This document shows, in pieces, positions 7,844 to 16,800 of a stretch of DNA of 34,982 nt. The notes below the pieces were generated by a model. It was not told the DNA's origin. It searched no databases and was given only the letters and a program-made list of their open reading frames with translations. This DNA is from Micromonospora orduensis (GTDB lineage: Bacteria; Actinomycetota; Actinomycetes; Mycobacteriales; Micromonosporaceae), in the NCBI RefSeq assembly GCF_006228125.1, contig NZ_VDFY01000222.1, forward strand, positions 1 to 34,982, given 5' to 3'. Position 1 is the stretch's first letter. Each line of letters starts with the position of its first letter. Made by a program: the position numbers and the translations under genes.

Positions 7844-8188
7844 ATGATCATCCGCCCCCTGCCGCCGCCACACCAGGACCCGCCGATGACCCCCGACCGA
7901 CGTCCGGCCCACGAACACCGGCACCCCGTCGACCTGCCGGACTGGATGCGGGGACCGGCACCGACGCGTCGAACCCCCACTCGGCTCCTCGACGACCTCG
8001 TCGAGCGCCAGCGGGGTTTGAACGCGGCCCGCCGGGCCTGGTGGCGGTGGCGCGACCGGACCCGGTGGAGCGATTCGCATCCGCACGTCGTCGCCGTGGT
8101 GTCGTTCGTCTTCGCCGCCGTGGTGGGCACTGCGGCGGTGTTCGGCGCCTACTACCTGCTCGCGCTGGCCATGCGCGGCCACTACTGA
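7844..8188 (+). CDS. Single-span membrane protein with LPDWMR motif, gene A of a pair
   Basis: I do not recognise a named family. The 114-residue protein has a proline-rich N-terminus, the motif HPVDLPDWMRG at residues 27-37, a basic Arg/Trp-rich stretch (about 58-75), and one hydrophobic segment near residues 82-110, followed by a four-residue tail. It has no signal peptide cleavage site and would be a tail-anchored or N-in membrane protein. The ATG at 7844 is preceded by GGGAGG four bases upstream. The next gene starts eleven bases after its stop and begins with the same motif at the same position. The pair sits, on the opposite strand, inside the translation cluster between truB and the MATE gene. 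Confidence 0.85.
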   Translation: MIIRPLPPPHQDPPMTPDRRPAHEHRHPVDLPDWMRGPAPTRRTPTRLLDDLVERQRGLNAARRAWWRWRDRTRWSDSHPHVVAVVSFVFAAVVGTAAVFGAYYLLALAMRGHY

Positions 8189-8198
8189 CGGAGGAACT

Positions 8199-9212
8199 GT
8201 GGCGGACACGCCAACGACGAGCGAGCCCACGTCGCCGGAGCCGGACGCGGTCTCCCAACCCGCCGCGGTCGCCGAGGTCAACCCGGTCCACCTGCCGGAC
8301 TGGATGCGGTCACCGCAGGTCGAGCACCAACCGACCGGGCTGGACCGGCTGCGGTTCTTCTCGGCCCGGCACAACGGCCCGCTGCTGGTCGGCTTCGGCC
8401 TGGTGCTGGCCCTACTGATGGTCGTCGGCGGCGCGGTGCTGGTCGGTCGGGTCGCCGACGGTGTCCGCGCGTCAGCCACGGCGAGCCCGACGCCGAGCCC
8501 CACCCTGCCGGTGAGCAGGGTGGGCGAGCCACGAGACCTGTTCATCGGGACCCCGGCGGCCTCGTTCGCCGCAGGCGAGAAGGCCGTGCGGATGCCGGCA
8601 GCGAACGACAGCGGGCCGTTCAGCGCGAAGGAGGTGAGCGTCGCGCTGGAGTCGGTACGCAAGGCGTTGATCAAGGGCCGGTTGGACAGGTCGATGTTCG
8701 TGGGCGATACCGAACCGTTCCTCGCGCTGCTCGCGCCCGACGCCCGCGAACAGCTCCGGTCGAACTTCGCCGACGGCAGTTTCCTGCGCTACGCGACCCG
8801 CATGTCATCGCAGTCGGAGTGGGAGCCCGACCCGCGAGCCGCCGGCCGGATCAGTTACCGGGCTACCACCGAGGAGAACGGGGTCCGGCTGCTGGAGGTG
8901 ACCACGGAGTTCGTGTGGGCGTACCCATTCGACGTGAACTTGCAGGCGCCCGCCGGAGCCGGGTTGGTGGCGATCCGCGACCGGGTGGTCTGGCAGGTGC
9001 CGCACCCGGACGACGTGCAGGCGTCCTCCCGGGGCCTTTGGATCGGTTCGGCGGAGGCCGTCACCTGGAACGCGGACTGCGGTCAACTGCGTGACGGCTG
9101 GGTCCGGGAGCAGTACTGGATGGCTAGCCTGCACGGGAAGCGGGTGCCAGCCGGCGACCCCGGCACGATCTTCGACCTCGACGCACCCGCGCCGAGCACC
9201 ACGCGGTGCTGA
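8199..9212 (+). CDS. Membrane-anchored protein with LPDWMR motif, gene B of a pair
   Basis: A 337-residue protein of unrecognised family. Residues 1-60 are cytoplasmic-looking, acidic/Pro-rich, and contain NPVHLPDWMRS at 28-38. One transmembrane helix is at about 61-84. A Ser/Thr/Pro-rich linker (ATASPTPSPTLP) then leads to a large extracytoplasmic domain of about 230 residues with two Cys near the C-terminus (in NADCGQL and the terminal residue TRC). The GTG start at 8199 has the ribosome binding site GGAGG four bases upstream. It is almost certainly co-transcribed with the 7844 gene. The shared LPDWMR motif near both N-termini suggests a common cytoplasmic partner or complex; that is inference. 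It converges on the MATE gene, with 22 bases between. Confidence 0.88.
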   Translation: MADTPTTSEPTSPEPDAVSQPAAVAEVNPVHLPDWMRSPQVEHQPTGLDRLRFFSARHNGPLLVGFGLVLALLMVVGGAVLVGRVADGVRASATASPTPSPTLPVSRVGEPRDLFIGTPAASFAAGEKAVRMPAANDSGPFSAKEVSVALESVRKALIKGRLDRSMFVGDTEPFLALLAPDAREQLRSNFADGSFLRYATRMSSQSEWEPDPRAAGRISYRATTEENGVRLLEVTTEFVWAYPFDVNLQAPAGAGLVAIRDRVVWQVPHPDDVQASSRGLWIGSAEAVTWNADCGQLRDGWVREQYWMASLHGKRVPAGDPGTIFDLDAPAPSTTRC

Positions 9213-9234
9213 GCGACGGACGACCGCGACCGGG

Positions 9235-10557
9235 TCAGCGGACGGCCCCGACCACCGCCCAGCGGCCGTTGCGCAGGCGCAGCAGCAGGGCGACCAGCCG
9301 GATCACCACGAACAGGGTGAGCCCGGCCCAGATGCCGCCCAGCCCGAGATCGAGCACGTACGCCAGCCAGATGGCCGGCAGGAAGCCGCCGAGGGCCGCG
9401 ACGACGGTGAGGTTGCGCAGGTAGCGCACGTCGCCGGCGCCGATCAGCACGCCGTCGAGGGCGAACACCACCCCGGCCAGCGGCAGCATCACGACGAACC
9501 ACGGCCAGGCCACCATCGCCTGTTCGCGTACCTGCGGATCGGAGCTGAACCACGACGGCACGACGCCGGCGCCGGCGGCGATGAGCAGCGCGAAGCCGAT
9601 GCCGCAGACGCCGCCGAGCAGGCCGATCCGCCGGGCCAGCGCCCGGGCGTCCGCCGCGTCGCCGGCCCCGAGCGCGGCACCGACCAGGGACTGCGCGGCG
9701 ATGGCGAGGGCGTCGAGCACCAGCGCCGAGAAGAACCAGAGTTGCAGGGCGATCTGGTGGGCGCCCACGGCGGCGGCGCCGAAGCGGGCGGCGACGGCGG
9801 TCGCGGACAGGAAGCTGGCCTGGAACGCCACGCCCCGGATCAGCAGGTCTCGGCTGAGCACCAGTTGCTGGCGGATCACCCGGGGCTGGGGCCGCAGCGA
9901 CACCCGTTCGGCGACCAGCGCGGCGGCGAAGAGCCCACCGGCGATCGTCTGGGCGACCACGTTCGCGACCGCGGAACCGACCAGGCCGAGCCCGGCGGGG
10001 TAGACCAGCAGGGGGCAGAGCAGCGCGGACAGCAGGTTGGGCCCGAGCACGAAGAACAACGGTCGGCGGGTGTCCTGCACGCCGCGCAGCCAGCCGTTGC
10101 CGGCGGCGGCGAGCAGCAGGCCCGGGGCGCCGAGGGCCGCGATCCGCAGCCACTGCGCGGCGGCGTCGGCCACGTCGCCACCACCGCCGGCGAGGGTACG
10201 CGCCAACGCGCCGCCGCCGAACTGCATGCCGATCGCGATCAGCAGTCCGACACCGAACGCCAACCAGGACGACTGGACGCCCTCGGCGACCGCGGCGGCC
10301 CGGTCACCCGCGCCGAAGCGGCGGGCCGCCCGCCCGGTGGTGCCGTACGCGACCACGGTGCCGACCCAGGCGGTGAGCGTCATCACCGTGCCGGCGACGG
10401 CGAGCGCGGCGAGCGGCACCCGGCCGAGGTGACCGACCACCGCCGTGTCGACGAGCACGTAGAGCGGCTCGGCGGCGAGCACCACGAGGGCCGGCAGGGC
10501 GAGGCTGGCGATCCGCTGAGGCGAGGCGGATCGGTGGGTGGCGGCGGTCTGGCTCAT
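9235..10557 (-). CDS. MATE-family efflux transporter (DinF-like)
   Basis: A multidrug/toxic compound extrusion exporter in the inner membrane, using a cation gradient. About twelve hydrophobic helices are visible across 440 residues. The N-terminal half contains ALPALVVLAAEPLYVLVDTA and VGHLGRVPLAALAVAG, and the C-terminal half GAHQIALQLWFFSALVLDA, which are DinF-branch MATE signatures. The start is taken at ATG 10557, with AGGA nine bases upstream, rather than the in-frame ATG six codons earlier. In M. tuberculosis dinF (Rv2836c) also neighbours the DHH phosphoesterase (Rv2837c) and rbfA, so this position is conserved even though the substrate is unknown. Confidence 0.93.
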   Translation of the reverse strand: MSQTAATHRSASPQRIASLALPALVVLAAEPLYVLVDTAVVGHLGRVPLAALAVAGTVMTLTAWVGTVVAYGTTGRAARRFGAGDRAAAVAEGVQSSWLAFGVGLLIAIGMQFGGGALARTLAGGGGDVADAAAQWLRIAALGAPGLLLAAAGNGWLRGVQDTRRPLFFVLGPNLLSALLCPLLVYPAGLGLVGSAVANVVAQTIAGGLFAAALVAERVSLRPQPRVIRQQLVLSRDLLIRGVAFQASFLSATAVAARFGAAAVGAHQIALQLWFFSALVLDALAIAAQSLVGAALGAGDAADARALARRIGLLGGVCGIGFALLIAAGAGVVPSWFSSDPQVREQAMVAWPWFVVMLPLAGVVFALDGVLIGAGDVRYLRNLTVVAALGGFLPAIWLAYVLDLGLGGIWAGLTLFVVIRLVALLLRLRNGRWAVVGAVR

Positions 10558-10731
10558 CGCCGCCGATCCTGGCATGGGCGCGGTAAGGATCGCAAACCTG
10601 ATGACGGCTTACTCCGACGGTGTGTGGCGCACAGGCTCGTCGCGGCCCCGCGCAGCGCCTACCGCCTACCGGTCGGGCCGGACTGCCGGCCGGCCGGGTG
10701 GACCCGGGGGATCACCGCCGGGCGGGTCGGA

Positions 10732-10821
10732 TCACTGGCGGGTGTCCATCGACGTCTGCAGCGCGCGGCGGGCCTGCTCGCGGGCGTCGTCGGTGGTTTC
10801 CGTCTTGGGCTTGTTCGGCAT
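10732..10821 (-). CDS. Small hydrophilic protein, 29 residues
   Basis: A 29-codon ORF begins at ATG 10821, seven bases after a strong ribosome binding site (GGAAGGAG). The peptide starts MPNKPKTETTDDAREQ and ends SMDTRQ: highly charged, no Cys, no hydrophobic segment, likely an amphipathic helix in its middle. I do not recognise a family. Support comes from the ribosome binding site, the G/C bias at third positions and its placement on the same strand as its neighbours. It sits in an otherwise empty 533-base stretch (10558-11090); the 174 bases after it and the 269 bases before it show no other convincing gene. Confidence 0.6.
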   Translation of the reverse strand: MPNKPKTETTDDAREQARRALQTSMDTRQ

Positions 10822-11090
10822 GGTGGCGCTCCTTCCAGGGTGCGAGCCACCGGCGCGCGGCGGCCCTCACGGGCGGTCGTGCTGAGCGCCCCACGGCGGT
10901 CCGGGGTTACCGGAGCAGCCGACTGGGCAGCGTGAGCCCGGGTCGGTCCGACCCTGGAGGGAGGCGGCGCGAGGTGTGGCACCACAGCCCACGACCTGCA
11001 CCGCAACGCGGTGCCGGCCGTCTCCCAAGTTATCGTTCAGGTCCACATGCTGCTCATGGTTCCCGCCATTTGGACGGCCGGCATCCCGGC

Positions 11091-11303
11091 TCAGCGGGCC
11101 AGGAAGTGCCAGCCCAGCCACCACCAGAACCCGAACAGACCGATCCGGCCCACCGGCACCGGGCCGACCTCGTACCGCATCACGTACGCGCAGACCTCGC
11201 CCAGGGTCGGGATGCGGGACCCCTCCCGCCGGGCCAGCCACTCGACCGCCGCGAACAGGGCCAGCGAGGTGAGGAAACCGCCGATCGCGAGCGCCCGCAT
11301 CAT
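11091..11303 (-). CDS. Small membrane protein, DUF6186-like
   Basis: A 70-residue protein with two hydrophobic helices: residues 4-20 (ALAIGGFLTSLALFAAV) and a Trp-rich C-terminal segment GLFGFWWWLGWHFLAR. Between them lies EWLARREGSRIPTLGEV and AYVMRYEVG. The ending WWWLGWHF is, to my knowledge, typical of the actinobacterial DUF6186 family, whose function is not known. Its ATG overlaps the stop of the upstream gene (ATGA), so translation should be coupled and the two proteins made together. Confidence 0.75.
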   Translation of the reverse strand: MMRALAIGGFLTSLALFAAVEWLARREGSRIPTLGEVCAYVMRYEVGPVPVGRIGLFGFWWWLGWHFLAR

Positions 11304-11707
11304 CGCCGCACCAGCCCCCAGAACGCGGCCAGCCAGGCGAACCACGCCGCCGACCGGGTCAGATGGTCCTCCAGCAGAGGATCGGCCAGCCGGGAGAAGG
11401 TGGGAAAGTCGTCGCCGACCGCCATGACGAAGGTGACGCCCTCGAAGACCCCGAACACCACCACCGGCAGCGCCCACCAGGCCGCGCCCGCGCCCAACCG
11501 GCGCGGCGCCGGCCGGCGCGGCACCCGGTTGCTCAGACCGAGCCAGATCAGCACCCCACCGGTGCCGAGAGTGTAGAGATTCGCCTCGGTGGAGAACGAC
11601 GCGAACCGCCCGCCAACGAGCGACAGGCAGACCAGGACGGGGACGGAGACGGCGGGCCGATCCCAGGCGCGGGGGGCCTCCACGGTGAGGTCGTGCGGCT
11701 GCTCCAT
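11300..11707 (-). CDS. Four-helix membrane protein, hypothetical
   Basis: A 135-residue protein with about four hydrophobic segments (near residues 20-38, 44-62, 75-98 and 117-134) and no recognisable catalytic motif. The start at ATG 11707 has GCGGG/GGGAAG purines upstream. It overlaps the following DUF6186-like gene by four bases. It lies 91 bases downstream of the DHH phosphoesterase gene, so the transcript may continue from rbfA. Function unknown. Confidence 0.8.
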   Translation of the reverse strand: MEQPHDLTVEAPRAWDRPAVSVPVLVCLSLVGGRFASFSTEANLYTLGTGGVLIWLGLSNRVPRRPAPRRLGAGAAWWALPVVVFGVFEGVTFVMAVGDDFPTFSRLADPLLEDHLTRSAAWFAWLAAFWGLVRR

Positions 11708-11798
11708 CCCGCAATTCTTCCCGTTATCACGGAGCGCCGGAAGACCGACACTCCCCGGAGCTGACCCTGATCTTCCCGCCCGGCCGGCCGACCGGCGG

Positions 11799-12857
11799 TC
11801 AGACGTCGGAGCTGATCACCGCCGCGTCCAGCTGATCGCGGATCGACCCGATCACCTGCTCGGCGCTCCCCCGGCCGGTGAACCCCGCCGCGAACCGGTG
11901 GCCACCGCCGCCCAGCGCGACCGCGACCCGACTGACGTCGACGCCGCCCTTGCTGCGCATGGACACCGCCCACTCGTCCGGCCGGACCTGCTTCAACACG
12001 CAGCTCACGTCCGCTTCGGCGGTGCACCGCACCGAGTCGATCAGCGCCTCCAGCACGTACGGCCGCTGGTCGTGTCGGATCAGGTCCTCCAGCGTGGCGA
12101 AGGTCCACACCAGCCCACGGCCGTCGGCGGCAGCCGGCTCCAGCCGAGCCCGGCCGAGCACCTCACCGAAGAGACGCACCGCGCCGAAGGGACGGGTGTC
12201 GAAGACCCGCCGGGAGATGTCACCGGGCGAGATGCCGGTGGCCAGCAACCGGGCGGCCAGGTGGTGCACGGCCGGGGTGGTCGCCTCGAACCGGAACGAC
12301 CCGGTGTCCGTGGTCAGCGCCACGTACAGGCACTCGGCGATGGCCCGGTCCAGGGGTACGCCGAGCCGGGTCAGCAGCTGCTCGGCCACCACCGACGTCG
12401 CGGCGGCGGTCGGGTCGACCAGGTTGACCGTGCCGAAGCCGTCGTTGGAGGCGTGATGGTCGAGCACCAACGCCGCGCCGGCGCTCGTCAACCGCCCGGC
12501 CAACTCGCCCAGACGCGACTCGCTCGCCGCGTCGAAGCAGATCACCAGGTCCGGCGCCGGGTCCACGTCAGTCGCCGGAACCAGCAGCTCCAGGCCGGGC
12601 AGCCCACGGAACGGCTCGGGCACCTCCGGCGGCCCGGGGAAGGTCGCCTGCAAACTACCCACACCGAAACGCAGCAGCCCCAGGCCGAAGCCGAGCATGC
12701 TGCCCAGCGCGTCCCCGTCCGGGTTCACGTGGCAGATCAGCAGCACCCGCCCGGTCGGTGGGAGAGCGCGGATCAGCGCCTCGGCCGCCGCCCAGTCCGC
12801 CTCGGCGGGGCCGGCGCCGGCCGTCGGGGCGAGCTGCGCGCCGGCGGTGCCGGTCAC
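11799..12857 (-). CDS. nrnA: DHH/DHHA1 phosphoesterase, nanoRNase/pAp phosphatase type
   Basis: Hydrolyses short oligoribonucleotides and/or 3'-phosphoadenosine 5'-phosphate, and in some relatives cyclic dinucleotide products. The DHH domain shows HVNPDGDALGS (residues about 43-53), a metal-binding Asp in LVICFDAASESRLG, and the family motif LVLDHHASN. The C-terminal DHHA1 domain has the substrate-binding LGGGGHRFAAG. Length 352 is slightly above the usual ~320-340 because of an Ala/Gly-rich N-terminus. The GTG start at 12857 overlaps the rbfA stop as GTGA, so it is coupled to rbfA, matching the Rv2837c-Rv2838c order. Exact substrate preference cannot be read from the sequence. Confidence 0.93.
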   Translation of the reverse strand: MTGTAGAQLAPTAGAGPAEADWAAAEALIRALPPTGRVLLICHVNPDGDALGSMLGFGLGLLRFGVGSLQATFPGPPEVPEPFRGLPGLELLVPATDVDPAPDLVICFDAASESRLGELAGRLTSAGAALVLDHHASNDGFGTVNLVDPTAAATSVVAEQLLTRLGVPLDRAIAECLYVALTTDTGSFRFEATTPAVHHLAARLLATGISPGDISRRVFDTRPFGAVRLFGEVLGRARLEPAAADGRGLVWTFATLEDLIRHDQRPYVLEALIDSVRCTAEADVSCVLKQVRPDEWAVSMRSKGGVDVSRVAVALGGGGHRFAAGFTGRGSAEQVIGSIRDQLDAAVISSDV

Positions 12858-13348
12858 CGCGCTTCCCCACCCCGGGGGCTCTCCGTGACGTCGGCGGCCT
12901 CGATGGCCTCGTCCGTCTCGTCGTCGTCCTCGTCGTCGACCCGGTACGGCTGCGCCTCGCCCGCGTACTCCGCCCGGGCGGCGAGCCGCTGCACCTCGGC
13001 GTCGGCGTTGCGGGCCGCGGCCAGCAGATCGTCGATGTGCTTGACCTGGTCCTGCACGTCGTCCAGGACGAACGTGAGGGTCGGCGAGTGCCGCAGCCCG
13101 AGAGCCTTGCCGACGGTGCTGCGCAGCAGCCCCTTGGCGCTCTCCAGGGCCGCCGCGGTGTCCGCCTGCGCCACCGCGTCACCCAGCACGGTGTAGAACA
13201 CGGTCGCGTCGCGCAGATCCGCGGTGATCCGGGCGTCGGTGATGGTGATCATGCCGAGCCGCGGATCCTTGATCTGGCTCCGCACCACCGACGCGACCAG
13301 CTCACGCACCCGTTCCGCGTGCCGGCGTACCTTGGCCGGATCAGACAT
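12854..13348 (-). CDS. rbfA: 30S ribosome-binding factor A
   Basis: Binds the 30S subunit near helix 1 of 16S rRNA during late maturation. The KH-like core is visible: MSDPAKVRRHAERVRELVA, IKDPRLGMITITDARITADLRDATVFYTVLG (split over about residues 26-57) and LRHSPTLTFVLDD. After about residue 115 a 50-residue extension is strongly acidic (VDDEDDDETDEAIEAADV), longer than in enterobacterial RbfA. The ATG 13348 has GGAGG seven bases upstream. It is coupled to the DHH gene and follows infB and DUF503. Confidence 0.96.
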   Translation of the reverse strand: MSDPAKVRRHAERVRELVASVVRSQIKDPRLGMITITDARITADLRDATVFYTVLGDAVAQADTAAALESAKGLLRSTVGKALGLRHSPTLTFVLDDVQDQVKHIDDLLAAARNADAEVQRLAARAEYAGEAQPYRVDDEDDDETDEAIEAADVTESPRGGEAR

Positions 13349-13474
13349 CTCGCCACCTCCACGGCGTCCTGCTCCCGGCCGCCCGGCGACCCGCAGGACG
13401 CCGGCCGACCGGCCAACAACTCGAACACTACCTTCGCGGCCGGACCCGGTCGCCCGGCCCGGCCGGCACCCTGG

Positions 13475-13771
13475 TCAGTCGTCGTCCGCGCCGTACAACC
13501 GGCGCCGCACCGACAGCAACTCGACCTCCGGGCGAGCCGCCACCAGGCGCTCACACGAGTCGAGCACCTCGCGGACGTGCGCCGCCTCGGCGGCCACCAC
13601 GGCCACCGCTATCTCCGCTCGACCATGCAGGTCGAGCGCACCCACCTCGGCGGCCGACACCTCGAAACGGCGCAACGCCGCCACGATCGGCCGTACATAT
13701 GATCTCTTGGCTTTGAGCGACCGGGAGTCGCCCGGCAGCAGCAGGTCGAAGACCGCGTTTCCGGTGAACAT
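13475..13771 (-). CDS. DUF503 (YlxP-like) protein
   Basis: A 98-residue member of the DUF503/YlxP family, regularly encoded between infB and rbfA. The family start is visible in AVFDLLLPGDSRSLKAKRSYVRPIV, followed by a small alpha/beta fold with ALDLHGRAEIAVAVVA. I start it at ATG 13771; the frame continues to an ATG at 13810, but the extra residues are encoded partly by the adjacent palindrome and do not belong to the family. The ribosome binding site is weak (GGGG). Structural relatives resemble ferredoxin-like RNA/protein-binding folds; a role in ribosome assembly is inferred from context only. Confidence 0.9.
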   Translation of the reverse strand: MFTGNAVFDLLLPGDSRSLKAKRSYVRPIVAALRRFEVSAAEVGALDLHGRAEIAVAVVAAEAAHVREVLDSCERLVAARPEVELLSVRRRLYGADDD

Positions 13772-13803
13772 CGCCCCGGACGATACCGCCACCCGACCCC
13801 GCA

Positions 13804-13845
13804 TGATCAAGGGGTTTACGCCAAACGGCGTAAACCCCTTGATCA
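13804..13845. repeat. Perfect 19-bp inverted repeat with AAAC loop downstream of infB
   Basis: Bases 13804-13822 (TGATCAAGGGGTTTACGCC) are the exact reverse complement of 13827-13845, separated by AAAC. It starts 16 bases past the infB stop and would form a very stable stem in RNA of either strand. There is no U-tract. The TGATCA ends recall those of the inverted repeat at 16-94. It may act as a bidirectional terminator or mRNA stabiliser between infB and DUF503, or be a copy of a dispersed palindromic element. Confidence 0.8.
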
Positions 13846-13861
13846 GCGTGTCACTGCCGGA

Positions 13862-16800
13862 TCAGGCGCGAGCCTTCTCCCGCATCTCGAAGGTCTCGAT
13901 GACGTCGCCGACCTGGACGTTGTTGTAACCACCCAGGGTCAGACCACACTCGAAGCCCTCGCGGACCTCGGTGGCGTCATCCTTGAACCGCTTGAGCGAG
14001 GTGATCGTGAGGTTGTCCGCCACGACCGTCCCGTCCCGAAGCAGGCGTGCCTTCGCGTTGCGTCGGATGATGCCCGACCGGACGATACAACCGGAGATGT
14101 TGCCGATCTTGGACGAGCGGAAGACGTCGCGGATCTCCGCGGTGCCCAGCTCGACCTCCTCGTACTCCGGCTTGAGCAGGCCCTTGAGCGCCGCCTCGAT
14201 CTCCTCGATGGCCTGGTAGATGACGGTGTAGTACCGGATCTCCACGCCCTCGCGGTCGGCCATCTCACGGACCTTGTTCGAGGCCCGCACGTTGAAGCCG
14301 ATGATCGTGACCGGCTCGGACGAGGCGCTCGCGAGCATGACGTTGCTCTCGGTGATCGCGCCGACGCCCCGGTCGAGGACCTTGAGCTGGACCTCCTCGG
14401 GAATGTCGAGGTTGAACAGCGCGTCCTCCAGGGCCTCCACCGAACCGGAGACATCGCCCTTGAGGATGAGGTTGAGCGACGTCTTCTCGCCCTCCTTGAG
14501 CTGCTCCATGAGCGTCTCGAGGGTGGCCCGACCACGGGAGTTGGCGAATGCCGCCGCCCGCCGCCGCGCCTGGCGCTGCTCGGCGATCTGCCGCACCGTC
14601 CGGTCGTCCGCCGCGGCGAGGAACGTGTCGCCCGCGCCGGGAGGCGCGGTCAGACCCAGGACCATGACCGGACGCGCCGGCCCGGCCTCGGAGACCTGGT
14701 TGCCGTTCTCGTCGAGCATGGCCCGGACCCGGCCGTGCGCCCCACCGGCGACGATCGAGTCGCCCGCCCGCAGGGTGCCCTTCTGCACCAGCACCGTCGC
14801 CACCGCACCGCGGCCCTTGTCCAGGTGCGCCTCGATGGCCACACCCTGCGCCGGCCCGTCGATCGGAGCGGTCAGCTCCAGCGACGCGTCGGCGGTCAGC
14901 AGGACAGCCTCGAGGAGTTCCTCGATGCCGATGCCCGGCTTCGCGGCCACGTTGACGAACATGGTCTCGCCGCCGTACTCCTCGGCGACCAGGCCGTACT
15001 CGGTCAGCTGCTGGCGGACCTTGTCCGGGTTGGCCTCCGGCTTGTCGACCTTGTTGACCGCGACCACGATCGGCACGTCGGCCGCCTTGGCGTGGTTCAA
15101 CGCCTCGATGGTCTGCGGCATCACGCCGTCGTCGGCCGCGACCACCAGGATCACGATGTCCGTCACCTGGGCGCCACGGGCACGCATGGCGGTGAACGCC
15201 TCGTGACCCGGGGTGTCGATGAAGGTCACCGCGCGGTCCACACCCTCGTGCGGAACGTGCACCTGGTACGCACCGATGTGCTGGGTGATGCCACCCGCCT
15301 CACCGGCCACGACGTTCGCCTTACGGATCGCGTCGAGCAGCTTGGTCTTACCGTGGTCGACGTGACCCATGACGGTCACGACCGGCGCACGGCTGACCAG
15401 ACGCTCCTCGGCCACCTCCGCGTCGAGGTCGATGTTGAACTGCGCGAGCAGCTCGCGGTCCTCGTCCTCCGGGCTGACGATCTGGATGTCGAAGCCCAGG
15501 TGCTCACCCAGCAGCTGCAGGGTGTCGTCAGAACAGGACTGGGTCGCGGTGACCATCTCGCCCAGGTTGAACATCTCCTGGACCAGCGAACCCGGGTTGG
15601 CGTTGATCTTGTCGGCGAAGTCCGACAGGGAGGCGCCACGGGACAGCCGGACGACCTGACCCTGACCCCGGGGAGCACCCGAGCTCATGGTCGGAGCCGA
15701 CAGGTTGTCGAACTCCTGTCTGCGCTGCTTCTTGGACTTGCGACCACGTGTCGGCCGGCCACCCGGACGCCCGAAGGCACCCGCGGCGCCGCCGCCACGG
15801 CCACGACCACCGGCACCCGGACGACCGCCGCCGCCAGCCGGGGCACCCGGACGGAAACCGCCGCCGGGAGCACCGCCACCGCCGCCGGGACCGCCACGGT
15901 AGCCACCGCCACCGCCGGCACCACCGCCGCCACCAGGGCCGCCGCGGTAACCGCCGCCGCCACCGGCGCCGCCGCCGGGGCCGCCACGGAAGCCGCCGCC
16001 ACCGCCACCGGGACGGCCCGCGCCGCCGCCGGGACGACCAGCACCACCGGGGCCGGGGCGACCGGCAGCCGGACGCTGGCTCGGCATGGACGCCGGGCTG
16101 GGCCGCGGCGGCATGGAGTTCGGGCTGGGCCGCGGCGGCATACCCGCCGGGGTGTTGGGCCGAGGGCCACCCGCGCCGGCCGCCGGGGGCCGCTGCTGCT
16201 GGCCACCCTGGATGCCGAACGGGTTGTTACCGGCGCCGCGCGCCGGCGGACGACCGCCCGGCCGGGCACCCGGACCGGGAGCCGGCGTGCTCGGACGAGC
16301 TGCCGGCGAACCGGGACGGGGCGGCATCGCGGCCGGACCCGGCCGGGGGCCGGGGCGGTTGCCGTCCGTCGGGGGCTCCCGGCGGACGTTGTCCCGCTGC
16401 TGCTGGCGGGCGGCCTGCGCGGCCTTGACCGCGGCCTCCTGCTCAGCCTTCAGCGCGGCGGCACGCGCCTCCGCGGCCGCCACCTCGATGTCGTGGGCAC
16501 TCGCCGGCTTGGCGACCGGAGCCGCGGGCTGCGGCGCACCGGGCACCGGACCCTTCGGCTTCGGGCCGGGAGCCGGCGCGGCCGGCCGCCGAGGCGGCAT
16601 CGGCTTGGCCGAGACCCGTGGCGCGCCCGGGGTCGGGGACGGCGTCGGGGTCGGACTCGGGCTCGTGGCCGGCGCCGAAGCGGGCGCCGACGGGGCCGCG
16701 GGCGCCGGACCACCGGCGGACGCGACGAATGCGTTACGCAGCCGACGGGCGACGGGCGCCTCGACGGTGCTGGACGCGGACTTCACGAACTCGCCCATTT

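Noticed and set aside
7738..8130. N-terminal extension of truB
   Set aside because: The upstream in-frame sequence is unlike TruB and overlaps the divergent 7844 gene, which has a good ribosome binding site.
10822..11090. Possible gene or RNA in the gap before the 29-codon ORF
   Set aside because: No ORF with a ribosome binding site and no clear structure was found; GATAACTT on the minus strand near 11030 is too weak alone to call a promoter.
15842..16141. Repetitive DNA considered as a CRISPR-like or tandem repeat array
   Set aside because: It is the coding sequence of the IF-2 linker; units are short, in frame and without spacers.
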